A DNA stretch of 64,000 bases from JANQSP01 sp965203785 (GTDB lineage Bacteria > Bdellovibrionota > Bdellovibrionia > Bdellovibrionales > UBA1609), in contig OZ241911.1 of assembly GCA_965203785.1 (NCBI GenBank), positions 248,001-312,000 on the forward strand. Direction: 5' to 3'. Positions 35,153-44,763 of this stretch are shown here, one piece after another (the stretch's first letter is position 1; the number at the start of each line of letters is the position of its first letter). The notes beneath the pieces were generated by a model. It was not told the origin of the DNA and did not search any database. It saw only the letters and a program-made list of their open reading frames with translations. A program made the position numbers and the translations under genes.

Positions 35153-36679
35153 ATGGCGATACAAGCAACTCAAATTAGTCAAATTTTAAAAGATCAAATT
35201 CGCAATTATCAAAATACCCTTTCAGTTCGAGAAGTGGGTCAAGTGCTTTCTGTTGGGGATGGGGTGTGTCGGGTCTATGGATTGGATCGAGCAATGGCTG
35301 GAGAGTTGGTTTCTTTTGATGAAAACTTATTTGGTATGGTTTTCAATTTAGAACAAGATCATGTGGGAGTGGTGATTTTAGGTGAGGGACAAAAAGTTTT
35401 CGAAGGGGCGGAAGTTCGAAGAACTCAACAAATTGTTCAAGTTCCTGTTGGGGAGGCTTTGTTAGGACGGGTGGTCGATATTTTGGGACACCCATTAGAT
35501 GGAGGCGGTCCGATTAAAGCTCAAAAATTTTTAGAAGTTGAAAGATTAGCTCCTGGCATTTTAGATAGAGAGCCTGTTACAGAGCCTTTGCAAACGGGAA
35601 TAAAAGCAATTGATGCTTTGATCCCCATTGGTCGAGGGCAAAGAGAGCTGATTATTGGAGATCGACAAACGGGTAAAACCACTTTGGGGATTGATGCCAT
35701 CCTGAATCAAAACGGAAAAAATGTAAAATGTTTTTATGTAGCTATTGGACAAAAAAGATCTACTTTGGCTCAAGTTGTAGAAAAACTTAGAGCCAATGGG
35801 GCGATGGATTATACGACTATTATTTCTGCAACGGCTTCTGACCCAGCTCCTTTGCAGTTTTTAGCACCTTATGCGGGAACAACCATGGCAGAATATTTTA
35901 GAGATCGAGGAGAACATGCTTTGATCATCTATGACGATTTAACCAAGCAAGCACAGGCTTATCGACAGCTTTCGTTACTTTTAAGACGCCCTCCAGGGAG
36001 GGAAGCTTTTCCCGGCGATATTTTTTACATTCATTCTCGCTTGTTGGAAAGAGCTGCCAAGATGAATCAAGCCAAAGGAGGAGGTTCTTTAACGGCTTTG
36101 CCAATTGTAGAAACTCAAGCTGGGGATATTTCGGCCTACATTCCAACCAATGTGATTTCTATTACCGATGGGCAAATTTTTTTAGAGTCGGACTTATTTC
36201 ATAAAGGTATTCGCCCCGCTGTTCATGTTGGCAAATCTGTTTCTCGAGTAGGAGGTGCAGCACAAGTTAAAGCCATCAAACAAGTTGCAGGGTCTTTGAA
36301 GTTAGAATTAGCTCAATTTAGAGCGTTAGAAGCTTTTGCCGCCTTTGCTTCTGATTTAGATAAAGCCTCTAAACAACAGTTACAAAGAGGTCGAAGATTA
36401 GTGGAAATTTTAAAGCAAGATCAAAACGAACCTTTAGACTTAGAATTACAAGTCGTTATTATTTTTTGTGCAGTTAAGGGTTATTTAGATGAGCTACCAG
36501 AAAAAGAAGTTTTAAGCTATGAACAAAAACTAAAAGAATTTTTAAAAACACGAGCTATTGATTTGCTAAAAGATATTAAAGAACAAAAACAAATCACTTC
36601 AAAAAGTGAACAAACAATAAAAGATAGTCTTAAAGAATTTTCAGCTGTCTTTAAAAAACAAATAGAGGTTAAAAGTTAA
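35153..36679 (+). CDS. atpA: ATP synthase alpha subunit
   Basis: 508 residues, non-catalytic nucleotide-binding F1 subunit. Walker A GDRQTGKTTLGIDAIL, then IIYDDLTKQAQAYRQLSLLL with RRPPGREAFPGDIFYIHSRL, and SVSRVGGAAQVKAIK with the conserved Arg finger. It ends the b'-b-delta-alpha group; gamma, beta and epsilon, normally next, are 22 kb away on the other side of oriC. The stop codon overlaps the convergent sufC stop, leaving no room for a separate terminator. Confidence 0.98.
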   Translation: MAIQATQISQILKDQIRNYQNTLSVREVGQVLSVGDGVCRVYGLDRAMAGELVSFDENLFGMVFNLEQDHVGVVILGEGQKVFEGAEVRRTQQIVQVPVGEALLGRVVDILGHPLDGGGPIKAQKFLEVERLAPGILDREPVTEPLQTGIKAIDALIPIGRGQRELIIGDRQTGKTTLGIDAILNQNGKNVKCFYVAIGQKRSTLAQVVEKLRANGAMDYTTIISATASDPAPLQFLAPYAGTTMAEYFRDRGEHALIIYDDLTKQAQAYRQLSLLLRRPPGREAFPGDIFYIHSRLLERAAKMNQAKGGGSLTALPIVETQAGDISAYIPTNVISITDGQIFLESDLFHKGIRPAVHVGKSVSRVGGAAQVKAIKQVAGSLKLELAQFRALEAFAAFASDLDKASKQQLQRGRRLVEILKQDQNEPLDLELQVVIIFCAVKGYLDELPEKEVLSYEQKLKEFLKTRAIDLLKDIKEQKQITSKSEQTIKDSLKEFSAVFKKQIEVKS

Positions 36680-37419
36680 ATATTTTTATAACCTTTTTTT
36701 TCTAATTCAATAGCTAGAGAAGAATCGCCAGTTTTTTGAACCTTACCATTTTGAATAATGTGTACAAAGTGGGGTTGAATATAATTGAGCAGACGATTGT
36801 AGTGAGTGATTAAAATAAAAGCTTTATTTTTATTGAGCAGATTTTTTAGACAATTTGCAATCAAAGACAAAGAATCGACATCTAAGCCCGAATCGGTTTC
36901 ATCTAAAATAGCTAATCGAGGGGATAAAACAGCCATTTGTAAAATTTCATTTCTTTTTTTTTCTCCTCCTGAAAAGTGGTCATTGACTGAACGATGGATA
37001 AAAGAAAAAGGCAATCCCACAAGGTCCAATTTTTGTTTTACTAATTGAGTAAAATCTTGGTCATTCATTTCAGGTACTCCTTGATGTTTACAAATGGCTC
37101 GAAAAGAAGATTTTAAAAGATCCCAGTTACTCACACCAGGGATTTCAACTGGGTATTGAAAAGCCATAAATAGTCCTTCTTGAACTCTTCTTTCGGGACT
37201 CCATTGAGTAATATCTTCGTATTGGAGATGAGTTTCATAAAGGATTTCCCCTTTGGTAATTTGATACCCTGGGTGACCAGCTATGACTTTAGCTAAAGTG
37301 CTTTTCCCCGATCCATTGGGTCCCATGATTGCATGAATTTGCCCCGGTTTAATGGTCAAATGGATTCCATTTAAAATACAATGAGAAGCTTTAACATGAA
37401 GGTTTTTAATTTTTAACAT
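36676..37419 (-). CDS. sufC: Fe-S cluster assembly ATPase SufC
   Basis: 247 residues, ABC-type ATPase of the SUF pathway. Walker A is GPNGSGKSTLAKVIAGHPGY, the signature FSGGEKKRNEILQMAVLSP and Walker B LAILDETDSGLDVDSL; FSGGEKKRNEI is specific to SufC. It acts with SufB (and SufD, not seen here) in the cytoplasm to build Fe-S clusters. It lies 33 bases after sufB and runs head-on to replication. The stop codon overlaps that of atpA tail to tail. Confidence 0.95.
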   Translation of the reverse strand: MLKIKNLHVKASHCILNGIHLTIKPGQIHAIMGPNGSGKSTLAKVIAGHPGYQITKGEILYETHLQYEDITQWSPERRVQEGLFMAFQYPVEIPGVSNWDLLKSSFRAICKHQGVPEMNDQDFTQLVKQKLDLVGLPFSFIHRSVNDHFSGGEKKRNEILQMAVLSPRLAILDETDSGLDVDSLSLIANCLKNLLNKNKAFILITHYNRLLNYIQPHFVHIIQNGKVQKTGDSSLAIELEKKGYKNI

Positions 37420-37452
37420 TTATAAAGCAAATGTTTATCGGATGATTTCATT

Positions 37453-38877
37453 TTAAGCAATGCTATTTTCTAATTTCATCTCAATCAGCTTAACCGCTTC
37501 AACAGAAAATTCTAAAGGAAGATGTTTAAACACTCGGTGGCAAAAACCGTTTACTAATAAAGAGACCGCTGATTCAATGTCTAATCCTCGGGCTTGAAGA
37601 TAAAATAATTGATCTTTATTAATTCGAGATGTCGTTGCTTCATGTTCTACAACAGATTGTTTATTTTTAATTTCAATCAATGGGTAAGTGTTAGCATGGC
37701 TGTTTTTTCCGGCCAGAAGAGAATCACATTGAGAAAAATTTCTAGCCCCTTTTGCAGATGGCAAAATAGAAACCTGCCCTCTATAGCTATTAATTGATTG
37801 GTCAGTTGAAATACCCTTAGAAATAATTGTACTTTTTGTGTTTTTACCAATGTGAATCATTTTAGTCCCCGTGTCGGCTTGCATTTTATCATGAGTGAGT
37901 GCCACCGAATAAAAAGCTCCAGAAGAATTTTCCCCTTGGAGAATGCAACTGGGATATTTCCAAGTAATAGCGGCTCCTGCTTCTACTTGAGTCCATGAAA
38001 TATGAGATCCCTTTCCTAAACATTTGCCTCGTTTAGTGACAAAATTATAAATTCCGCCCTGACCTTTTGAATTACCGGGATACCAGTTTTGAACAGTCGA
38101 GTATTTAATTTGGGCATCTTGCAAAGCAATAAGTTCCACAACAGCGGCATGGAGTTGATGAGAATCTCTCATAGGAGCCGTGCAACCTTCTAAATAATTC
38201 ACATAAGAGGATTCTTCAGCTACAATGAGAGTTCGTTCAAATTGACCACTGTCTTTTTTATTAATTCGAAAATAAGTGGAAAGATCAATCGGACATTTAA
38301 CCCCCTTTGGGATAAAACAAAAAGAACCATCAGTGAAAACAGCTGTATTTAAACAAGCAAAAAAATTATCTCGATAAGGTACGACCGATCCAAAATATTT
38401 TTTTACAATTTGAGGATATTTAGTTAAGGCTTCTGAAAAAGAACAAAAAATAACTCCACTTTTTTGTAAAAGGTCTTGATGAGTAGTACCCAAAGAGACA
38501 CTGTCAAATACCGCGTCTACGGCTACATTGGATAGACGATCTCTCTCGCTGAGTGGAATCCCCAAGCGGTCAAATGTTTTGAGTAATTCAGGGTCTATTT
38601 CTTTTGGTTGAGAAGTTTGGGTCTTTGGACGATTAGCTGGTGCCGAATAATAATGGATATTTTGATAATCCATCGGAGGATAAGAAAGTTGAGCCCATTG
38701 GGGTTCTTTTAAAGTTTGCCAATGACGATAGGCCTTTAGTCTTTCTTCTAACATCCATTTTGGCTCTTTCTTTTTTTTAGAAATTTGCTGAATAATGCCC
38801 TCACTTAAACCTTTCGGAAAAGTTTCTGAAGACACTTGGGTTATAAAACCATATTTATATTTTTTATTTTTTAGCAT
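37453..38877 (-). CDS. sufB: Fe-S cluster assembly scaffold SufB
   Basis: 474 residues from ATG 38877; the frame continues to 38958, but those codons overlap tolQ upstream sequence. The beta-helix core is clear: SYVNYLEGCTAPMRDSHQLH, ISWTQVEAGAAITWKYPSCI, SFYSVAL-type strand, and CDSLLAGKNSHANTYPLIEI near the C-terminus, followed by EHEATTSRINKDQLFYLQAR. SufB with SufC builds Fe-S clusters, needed for complex I and others. It is divergent from tolQ with only about 70 bases between. Confidence 0.95.
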   Translation of the reverse strand: MLKNKKYKYGFITQVSSETFPKGLSEGIIQQISKKKKEPKWMLEERLKAYRHWQTLKEPQWAQLSYPPMDYQNIHYYSAPANRPKTQTSQPKEIDPELLKTFDRLGIPLSERDRLSNVAVDAVFDSVSLGTTHQDLLQKSGVIFCSFSEALTKYPQIVKKYFGSVVPYRDNFFACLNTAVFTDGSFCFIPKGVKCPIDLSTYFRINKKDSGQFERTLIVAEESSYVNYLEGCTAPMRDSHQLHAAVVELIALQDAQIKYSTVQNWYPGNSKGQGGIYNFVTKRGKCLGKGSHISWTQVEAGAAITWKYPSCILQGENSSGAFYSVALTHDKMQADTGTKMIHIGKNTKSTIISKGISTDQSINSYRGQVSILPSAKGARNFSQCDSLLAGKNSHANTYPLIEIKNKQSVVEHEATTSRINKDQLFYLQARGLDIESAVSLLVNGFCHRVFKHLPLEFSVEAVKLIEMKLENSIA

Positions 38878-38948
38878 TTTTCTGTTTGCATTGTGGCATA
38901 AATTAGTTATTTTTTCAATTGAATGGGAAAAAACAAGGAGAACCCCCC

Positions 38949-39641
38949 ATGGTAGCACCCGGAATTACAGGAATGATGTCACTTGTTTTTTCAGCTGGTA
39001 TTGTTGTGCAAATGACAATGATTGTCTTAGCTTTTATGTCTATTTTTTCGTGGGCTATTATTCTCAGTAAGAGGTCTTTGTTTAAACTTGGTGTCGTTAA
39101 CAATGAGCCTTTTGAGGATATTTTTTTTAAAGCCGAATCTTTAGATGAAATTTATGATATGTCCAAATCCTATCCTAAAAGCTCTTTGGCGGGCATTTTC
39201 CGATCCGGATATTCTGAGCTAAAAAAAATTGTCAATGCTAAACAGCCTGAAGGAAAAGAAAATTTAAATATGTTGTCGGGCATGGATAACATGCAAAGAG
39301 CTTTAGATAAAGCTGTCAGAAATGAAATTTCCAAATTAGAAACCTACTTATCTTTTTTAGCTACCACAGGTAGTGTCAGTCCTTTTATTGGATTGTTTGG
39401 AACAGTATTTGGGATTATGGATTCTTTTCAACGAATTGGAGCCATTGGTTCAGCTAATTTGGCGGTTGTAGCTCCGGGCATTTCGGAAGCATTGATTGCT
39501 ACAGGCTTTGGTCTTTTTACAGCCATTCCAGCTATGGTGTTTTATAATCAATATGTGAGTGAAATAAAAAAAGTGGAGTTGCAATTTGATAATTTTGTAA
39601 CTGATTTTTTAAATATTTCAAAAAGAAATTTTTTTAAATAA
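38949..39641 (+). CDS. tolQ: Tol-Pal system proton channel subunit TolQ
   Basis: 230 residues from ATG 38949, preceded by AAGGAG at 8 bases; an in-frame ATG at 38919 is upstream of that site. Three membrane helices of the MotA/TolQ/ExbB family: first at GIVVQMTMIVLAFMSIFSWA, later AIGSANLAVVAPGISEALIA and TGFGLFTAIPAMVFYNQYV. With TolR it uses the proton gradient to power constriction of the outer membrane during division. It leads a compact tolQ-R-A-B set. Confidence 0.94.
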   Translation: MVAPGITGMMSLVFSAGIVVQMTMIVLAFMSIFSWAIILSKRSLFKLGVVNNEPFEDIFFKAESLDEIYDMSKSYPKSSLAGIFRSGYSELKKIVNAKQPEGKENLNMLSGMDNMQRALDKAVRNEISKLETYLSFLATTGSVSPFIGLFGTVFGIMDSFQRIGAIGSANLAVVAPGISEALIATGFGLFTAIPAMVFYNQYVSEIKKVELQFDNFVTDFLNISKRNFFK

Positions 39642-39660
39642 AAAATAAAGGGCAAAATAA

Positions 39661-40143
39661 ATGGGTGCGGTTTTAGATACAGAGTCTTCTTCAGGTAAAA
39701 AAATAAATAAGCAAAGAAAGATGTTAAGTGAAATTAATGTCACACCATTTGTAGATGTTATGTTAGTTTTACTAATTATTTTTATGGTAACAGCTCCTAT
39801 GATGCAACAGGGGTTAAATGTGGATTTGCCCGAAACTATTTCAGCAGGGGTCTCTGTTTCAAATAATCCTTTTGTATTGGTTATAAAAAAAAATAAAAAA
39901 ATTTTTATTGATTCTTTTGGTAAAACAAAAAATTCTTCCCAAAAATTAAAACAAGAAGTTGAAATTTCTCTAAACCATTTAGGAAAAAAAATATCTGCTA
40001 TTCTCACTGCTCGCAAAGATCAACAGATTTATATTCAAGCGGATAAAATGGTTTCTTATGGTTTAGTTGCTCAAGTTTTGGCCGAACTCCAATCCGCTGG
40101 ATTGAATCAAGTGAGCTTAATAACAACTTTTCATAAAAAGTAA
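39661..40143 (+). CDS. tolR: Tol-Pal system protein TolR
   Basis: 160 residues. A single N-terminal membrane helix holds the family motif: LSEINVTPFVDVMLVLLIIF, with the conserved Asp in the membrane. The periplasmic part ends in the usual small domain (ILTARKDQQIYIQADKMVSY). It partners TolQ. It starts 20 bases after tolQ. Confidence 0.95.
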   Translation: MGAVLDTESSSGKKINKQRKMLSEINVTPFVDVMLVLLIIFMVTAPMMQQGLNVDLPETISAGVSVSNNPFVLVIKKNKKIFIDSFGKTKNSSQKLKQEVEISLNHLGKKISAILTARKDQQIYIQADKMVSYGLVAQVLAELQSAGLNQVSLITTFHKK

Positions 40144-40186
40144 ATGATGGCTATTAAATGCAGTTATTAAAAACAGGATTGAAAAT

Positions 40187-40909
40187 TTGCACTATCGGTT
40201 TTTAATTTTTTCTTTATTAATTCATGTGATTTTATTAGCATGTGTTGCTGGAGATTTCTCTAAATTTTTTTTTAAAAAACATACGGTGATTAAAAAAGTT
40301 ATTCGTGTAGATATGGTGGGTTTACCAGAACTTTACTCGAAAACTTCTTTTAACACTTCGCTTAAAGTTAATAAAAAAAAAATTCCTTCTTTAAAAAAGA
40401 GAAGAAAAAAAAACAAAATAAAAAAACAAAATAAAAAAAAGAAAAACCCACTTTCCTCCTCATTAAACCAAAAAAAACTTAGAGCTCAACAAAAACAAGC
40501 GATTGACACATTAAAAGCTTCCGAGAGTATAGAAAAAATCAAACAAGATGTGGTTTCTTTAAAATATAAAGGTCAAAAAATATCTAAAGGAAAAGAAAGA
40601 CAAGGTGCTTTAGATTCCACAGATAATTTTGAAATATTAAAGTACTTTACAGGGGTTCGTTTACATATTAACCTATATTGGCGTTTGCCAATGGAGTTAG
40701 CAAATAAAAATTTAAGAGCTAAAATTTATGTTGTGGTGAATAAAAAAGGAGCCGTTTTGAATAAAAGAATTCTTCAGTCTTCTGGGAACGAAGATTTTGA
40801 TGCTCGAGTTTTGGAAACTTTACAAAAAGCCTCCCCTCTTCCGGAACCGCCAACGGAGAAAATACAAAATAAACTCTCAAATGGCATTGTGTTTAATTTT
40901 CCAGAATAA
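40187..40909 (+). CDS. tolA: TolA/TonB-family energy transducer
   Basis: 240 residues beginning at a TTG (40187) with CAGGA about 9 bases upstream; no in-frame ATG is nearby. One N-terminal membrane helix (FLIFSLLIHVILLACVAGDF), a very Lys-rich stretch at about 60-100 (tracts such as KKRRKKNKIKKQNKKKKN), then a TonB/TolA-like C-terminal domain (NLRAKIYVVVNKKGAVLNKR, LPEPP). The linker is far shorter than that of E. coli TolA, so the reach across the periplasm is limited. Position between tolR and tolB fixes the assignment. Confidence 0.85.
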   Translation: MHYRFLIFSLLIHVILLACVAGDFSKFFFKKHTVIKKVIRVDMVGLPELYSKTSFNTSLKVNKKKIPSLKKRRKKNKIKKQNKKKKNPLSSSLNQKKLRAQQKQAIDTLKASESIEKIKQDVVSLKYKGQKISKGKERQGALDSTDNFEILKYFTGVRLHINLYWRLPMELANKNLRAKIYVVVNKKGAVLNKRILQSSGNEDFDARVLETLQKASPLPEPPTEKIQNKLSNGIVFNFPE

Positions 40910-40915
40910 AATATT

Positions 40916-42325
40916 ATGAAATTTTTTTTAACTCCAATACTCACTGTAACATTAAAAAAAAATTATTTTTTATTTCTACTGATTGGGTTTAAGGCATTTG
41001 CTTATGTATCAATTGATGTGGGGAAAGCCCATGTTCGGCAAAGCCAAGTGGCTTTACAGCCCCTTATTTTGACTAATCCTTCTCTGGATTCCAATTCTCT
41101 ACAAATTGGATCTTCTTTATTTGAAGTTTTAGAAAAAAATTTATCTTTTTTAGGACGTTTTACATTAATTAATCAAGAAGCTTTTTTAGAAAAACCGGGA
41201 GAAAAATCTCTTAGACCTTATCCCGAATCGAGTAATGGATTTATATGGAAAAACTGGCAACTGTTAAATACAGATTACCTCATCATGGGGAAATACTCTT
41301 TAACAAAAAAAAATCTAGAAACTTTAGTTCAAGTAGAGTGTTTTGTTTATCATGTTCCTTTAAAAAAACAACTATTGCATAAAAAATACAGTGGTTCTAT
41401 TCGTCAAATTCGGCAATTAGCTCATTATATATCTAATGATTTTATACAAGTGATTGCAAAAACACCCAGTATGTTTTTAACAAAAATTACAGCTGTCAAA
41501 AGTCTTTCCAATTCTAAGAAAGAACTTTTTATAATGGACTGGGATGGGGTTCAACAAAAACAAATTTCATTTCATCGGTCGATAGTTATGCTCCCTTTTT
41601 GGTCTTCAGATGGTAAAAGTATTGCTTATACGGCTTTCTTATATAACAAAAGAAAAAAAACCAGAAACGGAGCTTTGTTATTATATAATCGTTTAAAAAA
41701 AAATCGTAAAATTATATCTAATCGTAAAGGGATTAACTTAGGCTTTGGATTTTTGCCCGGAGGTAAGCACATTATTGCCTCTTTATTTTTAAGAAGAGAT
41801 AGAAATATTGTTAAAATATCTTTGTTAGATTTTTCTATTCAACCAATTACTTTTTTTACCGATGGATCTATTAATGTAGACCCGGCTGTTCATCCCAACG
41901 GAAAGACAATTGTGTTTTCTTCTGATCGAGGAGGGAAGGTTATGCTCTATTCTACTAATTTTTATGGCAGTAGTATAAAGCGATTAACCTATCAGGGTCA
42001 TTATAATGCCACTCCCGAGTATTCACCCGATGGAAAAACAATTGTGTTTTCTGGTTACGATCAAGGGCGGTTTGATTTGTTTATTATGAATGCCGATGGA
42101 ACTCACATTCGTCGGTTGACTAGTCGTAAAAAATCAGATGGCAAGTGGGCAAATAACGAATCTCCTTCTTTTTCTCCAGATGGAAGATACATTGTTTTTT
42201 CTAGTAATCAAACAGGCAAATATCAACTCTATATTATAGATCTGCAAAATTATCAAATTCAACAAATCACAAATGATCAATATGGTTATAAGAGTCCCAA
42301 ATGGTCTCCTTTTTTAACTCCTTAG
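40916..42325 (+). CDS. tolB: Tol-Pal system periplasmic protein TolB
   Basis: 469 residues. A signal peptide (residues about 1-30, FLFLLIGFKAFAY) is followed by the N-terminal domain and a beta-propeller with repeats around WSSDGKSIAYTAF, HPNGKTIVFSSDRGGKVMLY, YSPDGKTIVFSGYDQGRFDL and FSPDGRYIVFSSNQTGKYQL. TolB bridges Tol and Pal in the periplasm. It starts 6 bases after tolA. No pal gene follows, which is unusual; it may be elsewhere. Confidence 0.94.
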   Translation: MKFFLTPILTVTLKKNYFLFLLIGFKAFAYVSIDVGKAHVRQSQVALQPLILTNPSLDSNSLQIGSSLFEVLEKNLSFLGRFTLINQEAFLEKPGEKSLRPYPESSNGFIWKNWQLLNTDYLIMGKYSLTKKNLETLVQVECFVYHVPLKKQLLHKKYSGSIRQIRQLAHYISNDFIQVIAKTPSMFLTKITAVKSLSNSKKELFIMDWDGVQQKQISFHRSIVMLPFWSSDGKSIAYTAFLYNKRKKTRNGALLLYNRLKKNRKIISNRKGINLGFGFLPGGKHIIASLFLRRDRNIVKISLLDFSIQPITFFTDGSINVDPAVHPNGKTIVFSSDRGGKVMLYSTNFYGSSIKRLTYQGHYNATPEYSPDGKTIVFSGYDQGRFDLFIMNADGTHIRRLTSRKKSDGKWANNESPSFSPDGRYIVFSSNQTGKYQLYIIDLQNYQIQQITNDQYGYKSPKWSPFLTP

Positions 42326-42332
42326 AATTAAT

Positions 42333-43400
42333 ATGAGTGAAACCAATAATCATTCAATTCCTTTAGTTGTAGATTTAGACGGAAGTTTATTGAAAACAGA
42401 TTTACCCTTCGAATCTTTTATTTTTGTGATGAGAAATCAACCGCTGAAGTTAATACAAATCCTTTGTCGGACTGTTTTTATAAAACTTTTTACCCACAAT
42501 GTAATTTCATTAAAAAAACAACTTCAGCAACAAGCGACCGGTTTGTCGTTAAAAACGATGCCGTGGTCTAAAGGATTTCTAAATTATCTACGACAAGAAA
42601 AATTTTCTGGGCGATCTTTGGTTTTATGTACTGGTTCTACAGAAGAATATGCCTATCAAGTTAAAAACTTATTTGGACTTTTTGATCACGCATGGGGTTC
42701 TACATCTGATTACAATATGACAGGCAATAAGAAAGCTTTGTTTTTATTAAAAAAATACGGAAAATCAAAATTTGATTATGCCGGAAATTCTCTCATTGAT
42801 CTCAAAGTGGCTCGTTTTGCCAGACAGTTTATTTTAGTTAATCCTTCCTTTGGGTTGAAACTTTTTTCATTTCAAGCAAATGTCTATCGAAAGTTTAATG
42901 ATAAAAAAATTGATTTCATTTCTTTATTTTATTGTTTGGGCATACCTTTTTGTCTATGGAATAATGTTATTTTTATTTTATTGTTTTATTTTCCAACTTT
43001 AAAAGTGTTTTTTCAGTTAATGTTTATTACGGTCAGTTTTAATTGTTTAGCAATAGCAGGATGTTTATTTTTTAATAGTATAAAAGCCCAAGAAGATAGA
43101 ATGCAACAAAATCCTAATTTAAAATCTAAGCATAATTTATTGGCATCTGGAGATATGAGTTTTTCGGTTAGCTGGACCTGGTCTATGGTTTTATTTTTAA
43201 TGGGGTTCGGGTTGTTTTGTTATTTAATCCATTCGGTAGGGAGCATTATTTTTTTGATAATTAGTTATTTATTTTGTATATATTTACTAGTCTGTCTAAA
43301 TCGAGATTGGTTTTTATATCAAAAAATGTTATACAAGACAATATTATACAGTCTTATAGCTGGTGAAGTTATTTGGTTCAGTTTGAAAGTATTGGTGTGA
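42333..43400 (+). CDS. HAD-UbiA fusion-like membrane protein, motifs degenerate
   Basis: 355 residues. The first about 190 look like a HAD phosphatase: VVDLDGSLLKTD (motif I), VLCTGSTEEYA (motif II), and FDYAGNSLIDLKVARFARQF, where the usual GDS is GNS. About 160 residues of membrane segments follow, resembling the first half of a UbiA prenyltransferase. The catalytic N-D-x-x-D loop is replaced by NSIKAQEDRMQQN, though KHNLLASGDMS still recalls the family's K-x-RPLASG. The protein ends before the second Asp-rich motif, whereas fused relatives are typically well over 450 residues. It may be a non-catalytic remnant. It is 7 bases after tolB. Confidence 0.7.
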   Translation: MSETNNHSIPLVVDLDGSLLKTDLPFESFIFVMRNQPLKLIQILCRTVFIKLFTHNVISLKKQLQQQATGLSLKTMPWSKGFLNYLRQEKFSGRSLVLCTGSTEEYAYQVKNLFGLFDHAWGSTSDYNMTGNKKALFLLKKYGKSKFDYAGNSLIDLKVARFARQFILVNPSFGLKLFSFQANVYRKFNDKKIDFISLFYCLGIPFCLWNNVIFILLFYFPTLKVFFQLMFITVSFNCLAIAGCLFFNSIKAQEDRMQQNPNLKSKHNLLASGDMSFSVSWTWSMVLFLMGFGLFCYLIHSVGSIIFLIISYLFCIYLLVCLNRDWFLYQKMLYKTILYSLIAGEVIWFSLKVLV

Positions 43401-43432
43401 ATTATGCGATGTAAATCATAAGGAGTAATATA

Positions 43433-43798
43433 ATGAAAACAAATCAAAAGAAAATTCAATTATTTACCATTGTCAAATACTTGAGTATTATTTTACTTGT
43501 TTGTTTGGCAAGTTTTGTTTCTGCAAAAAATGGGGATTCTTTAAAAACTGTCAATTTAAATTCTTCTATGGTTTGTATTAGTCCTCAAACTTCAATGAAG
43601 ACCGTTCGTAACTACTCGAATGTCTCTTATCTAAAAGCTTCTGAATTAGAATTTTGTTATGCAGTTAAATATTTACATAAGTATTATAATTTTTCTTTTA
43701 GTCTCAATAATGAAGATACAGATATTAATTTTATAAAACTTGGTCAAATGTTAGAAGCTTGTTCTTTAGAAGATTCCTCTTTGGAAGAAGAATATTAA
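43433..43798 (+). CDS. Small exported protein, unknown
   Basis: 121 residues with a strong AAGGAG 5 bases before the ATG, so it is probably expressed. A signal peptide (YLSIILLVCLASFVSA) should be cut near residue 32. The mature part has three Cys, several Tyr and Asn, and an acidic tail (EDSSLEEEY). It is not recognised. It ends the tolQ...HAD-UbiA run and converges with rpoH. Confidence 0.65.
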   Translation: MKTNQKKIQLFTIVKYLSIILLVCLASFVSAKNGDSLKTVNLNSSMVCISPQTSMKTVRNYSNVSYLKASELEFCYAVKYLHKYYNFSFSLNNEDTDINFIKLGQMLEACSLEDSSLEEEY

Positions 43799-43821
43799 AA
43801 TTACATTTTAGGGTTGAGAGT

Positions 43822-44715
43822 TTATTTCTTGGGAAGAGATTGGGAGTTCATAGCAGATTTAATTTTCTTTATCAATTGATGTTCAATTTGTCGGATGTAT
43901 TCTCTGGTAACTGAATAAGTTTGACCAATTTTTTGTAGAGTTAAAGGTTGATCAGATAAAAGTCTCTTATCTAAAATTAAAAGTTCTTTTTCATTTAACT
44001 GGGGTCTTAACTTTTTAATAGCTTGATTCATGATATGTTTTTCTTGAGAGAAATTGAGTTCATCTTCTAGAGAGTGTTCTTTATTATCGGGTTGGAGATC
44101 GATGAGGCGAGAAGAATGATTTTCTCCCACGGGTTGATCCAAACTGATATCTTTAGCATAAAGACGTTGTTTCATGGCTTGAAATTCTTTTTTTTGTTTT
44201 TTAGAAAATTCTAAAAGTTTCTTTTTCTTGGGTTGAGTCATTTGAATTAATTGGGCTTGTTGTTTTCTGAGCAAGTAAAACAATCGTCTTTGTCTAGCCG
44301 TTGTACCAATTCGCACTAAGGAATATTGACGCAAAAGGTATTCTTGAATATAACCCCTAATCCACCAAACGGCATAAGTAATTAATCGAACCCCTTTATA
44401 AGGATTAAATTGCTTAATTGCTTGAAGAAGACCAATATTACCTTCTTGAATGAGATCGATCAGTCGTGTGCCGAAGTGAGTATATTCCATAGCTATCTTT
44501 ACAACAAATCGCAAATTAGCTTGAGCTAAAATTTTAGCAATCTGGGGATCTTTAGTGGAATAAAATTTTTGACTGAGGGTTTCTTCTTCTTTTTTATTTA
44601 AGACGGGGAATTTAGCAATTTCTTGGAGGTAAAGCTCAATAGAATCCTTTAGAATTGGCATTTGAGATTTTTTAATCTCTTTGGGATCAGATTTTTTTAA
44701 CTTTTGGTTGGTCAT
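43822..44715 (-). CDS. rpoH: RNA polymerase sigma-32-type factor
   Basis: 297 residues, sigma-70 family without region 1. Region 2 shows LAQANLRFVVKIAMEY, LIQEGNIGLLQAIKQFNPYK and YAVWWIRGYIQEYLLRQYSL. An RpoH-box-like QRRLFYLLR follows, which favours the heat-shock class. A Lys-rich insert of about 40 residues lies before region 3. Region 4 carries the -35 helix-turn-helix TLQKIGQTYSVTREYIRQIE. AGAAGG precedes the ATG. It would direct stress genes; which promoters it reads cannot be judged. Confidence 0.88.
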   Translation of the reverse strand: MTNQKLKKSDPKEIKKSQMPILKDSIELYLQEIAKFPVLNKKEEETLSQKFYSTKDPQIAKILAQANLRFVVKIAMEYTHFGTRLIDLIQEGNIGLLQAIKQFNPYKGVRLITYAVWWIRGYIQEYLLRQYSLVRIGTTARQRRLFYLLRKQQAQLIQMTQPKKKKLLEFSKKQKKEFQAMKQRLYAKDISLDQPVGENHSSRLIDLQPDNKEHSLEDELNFSQEKHIMNQAIKKLRPQLNEKELLILDKRLLSDQPLTLQKIGQTYSVTREYIRQIEHQLIKKIKSAMNSQSLPKK

Positions 44716-44763
44716 TAAAAATACACCTTCTTTAGCTTATTTGATTACTCCATTTTGTTGCTT

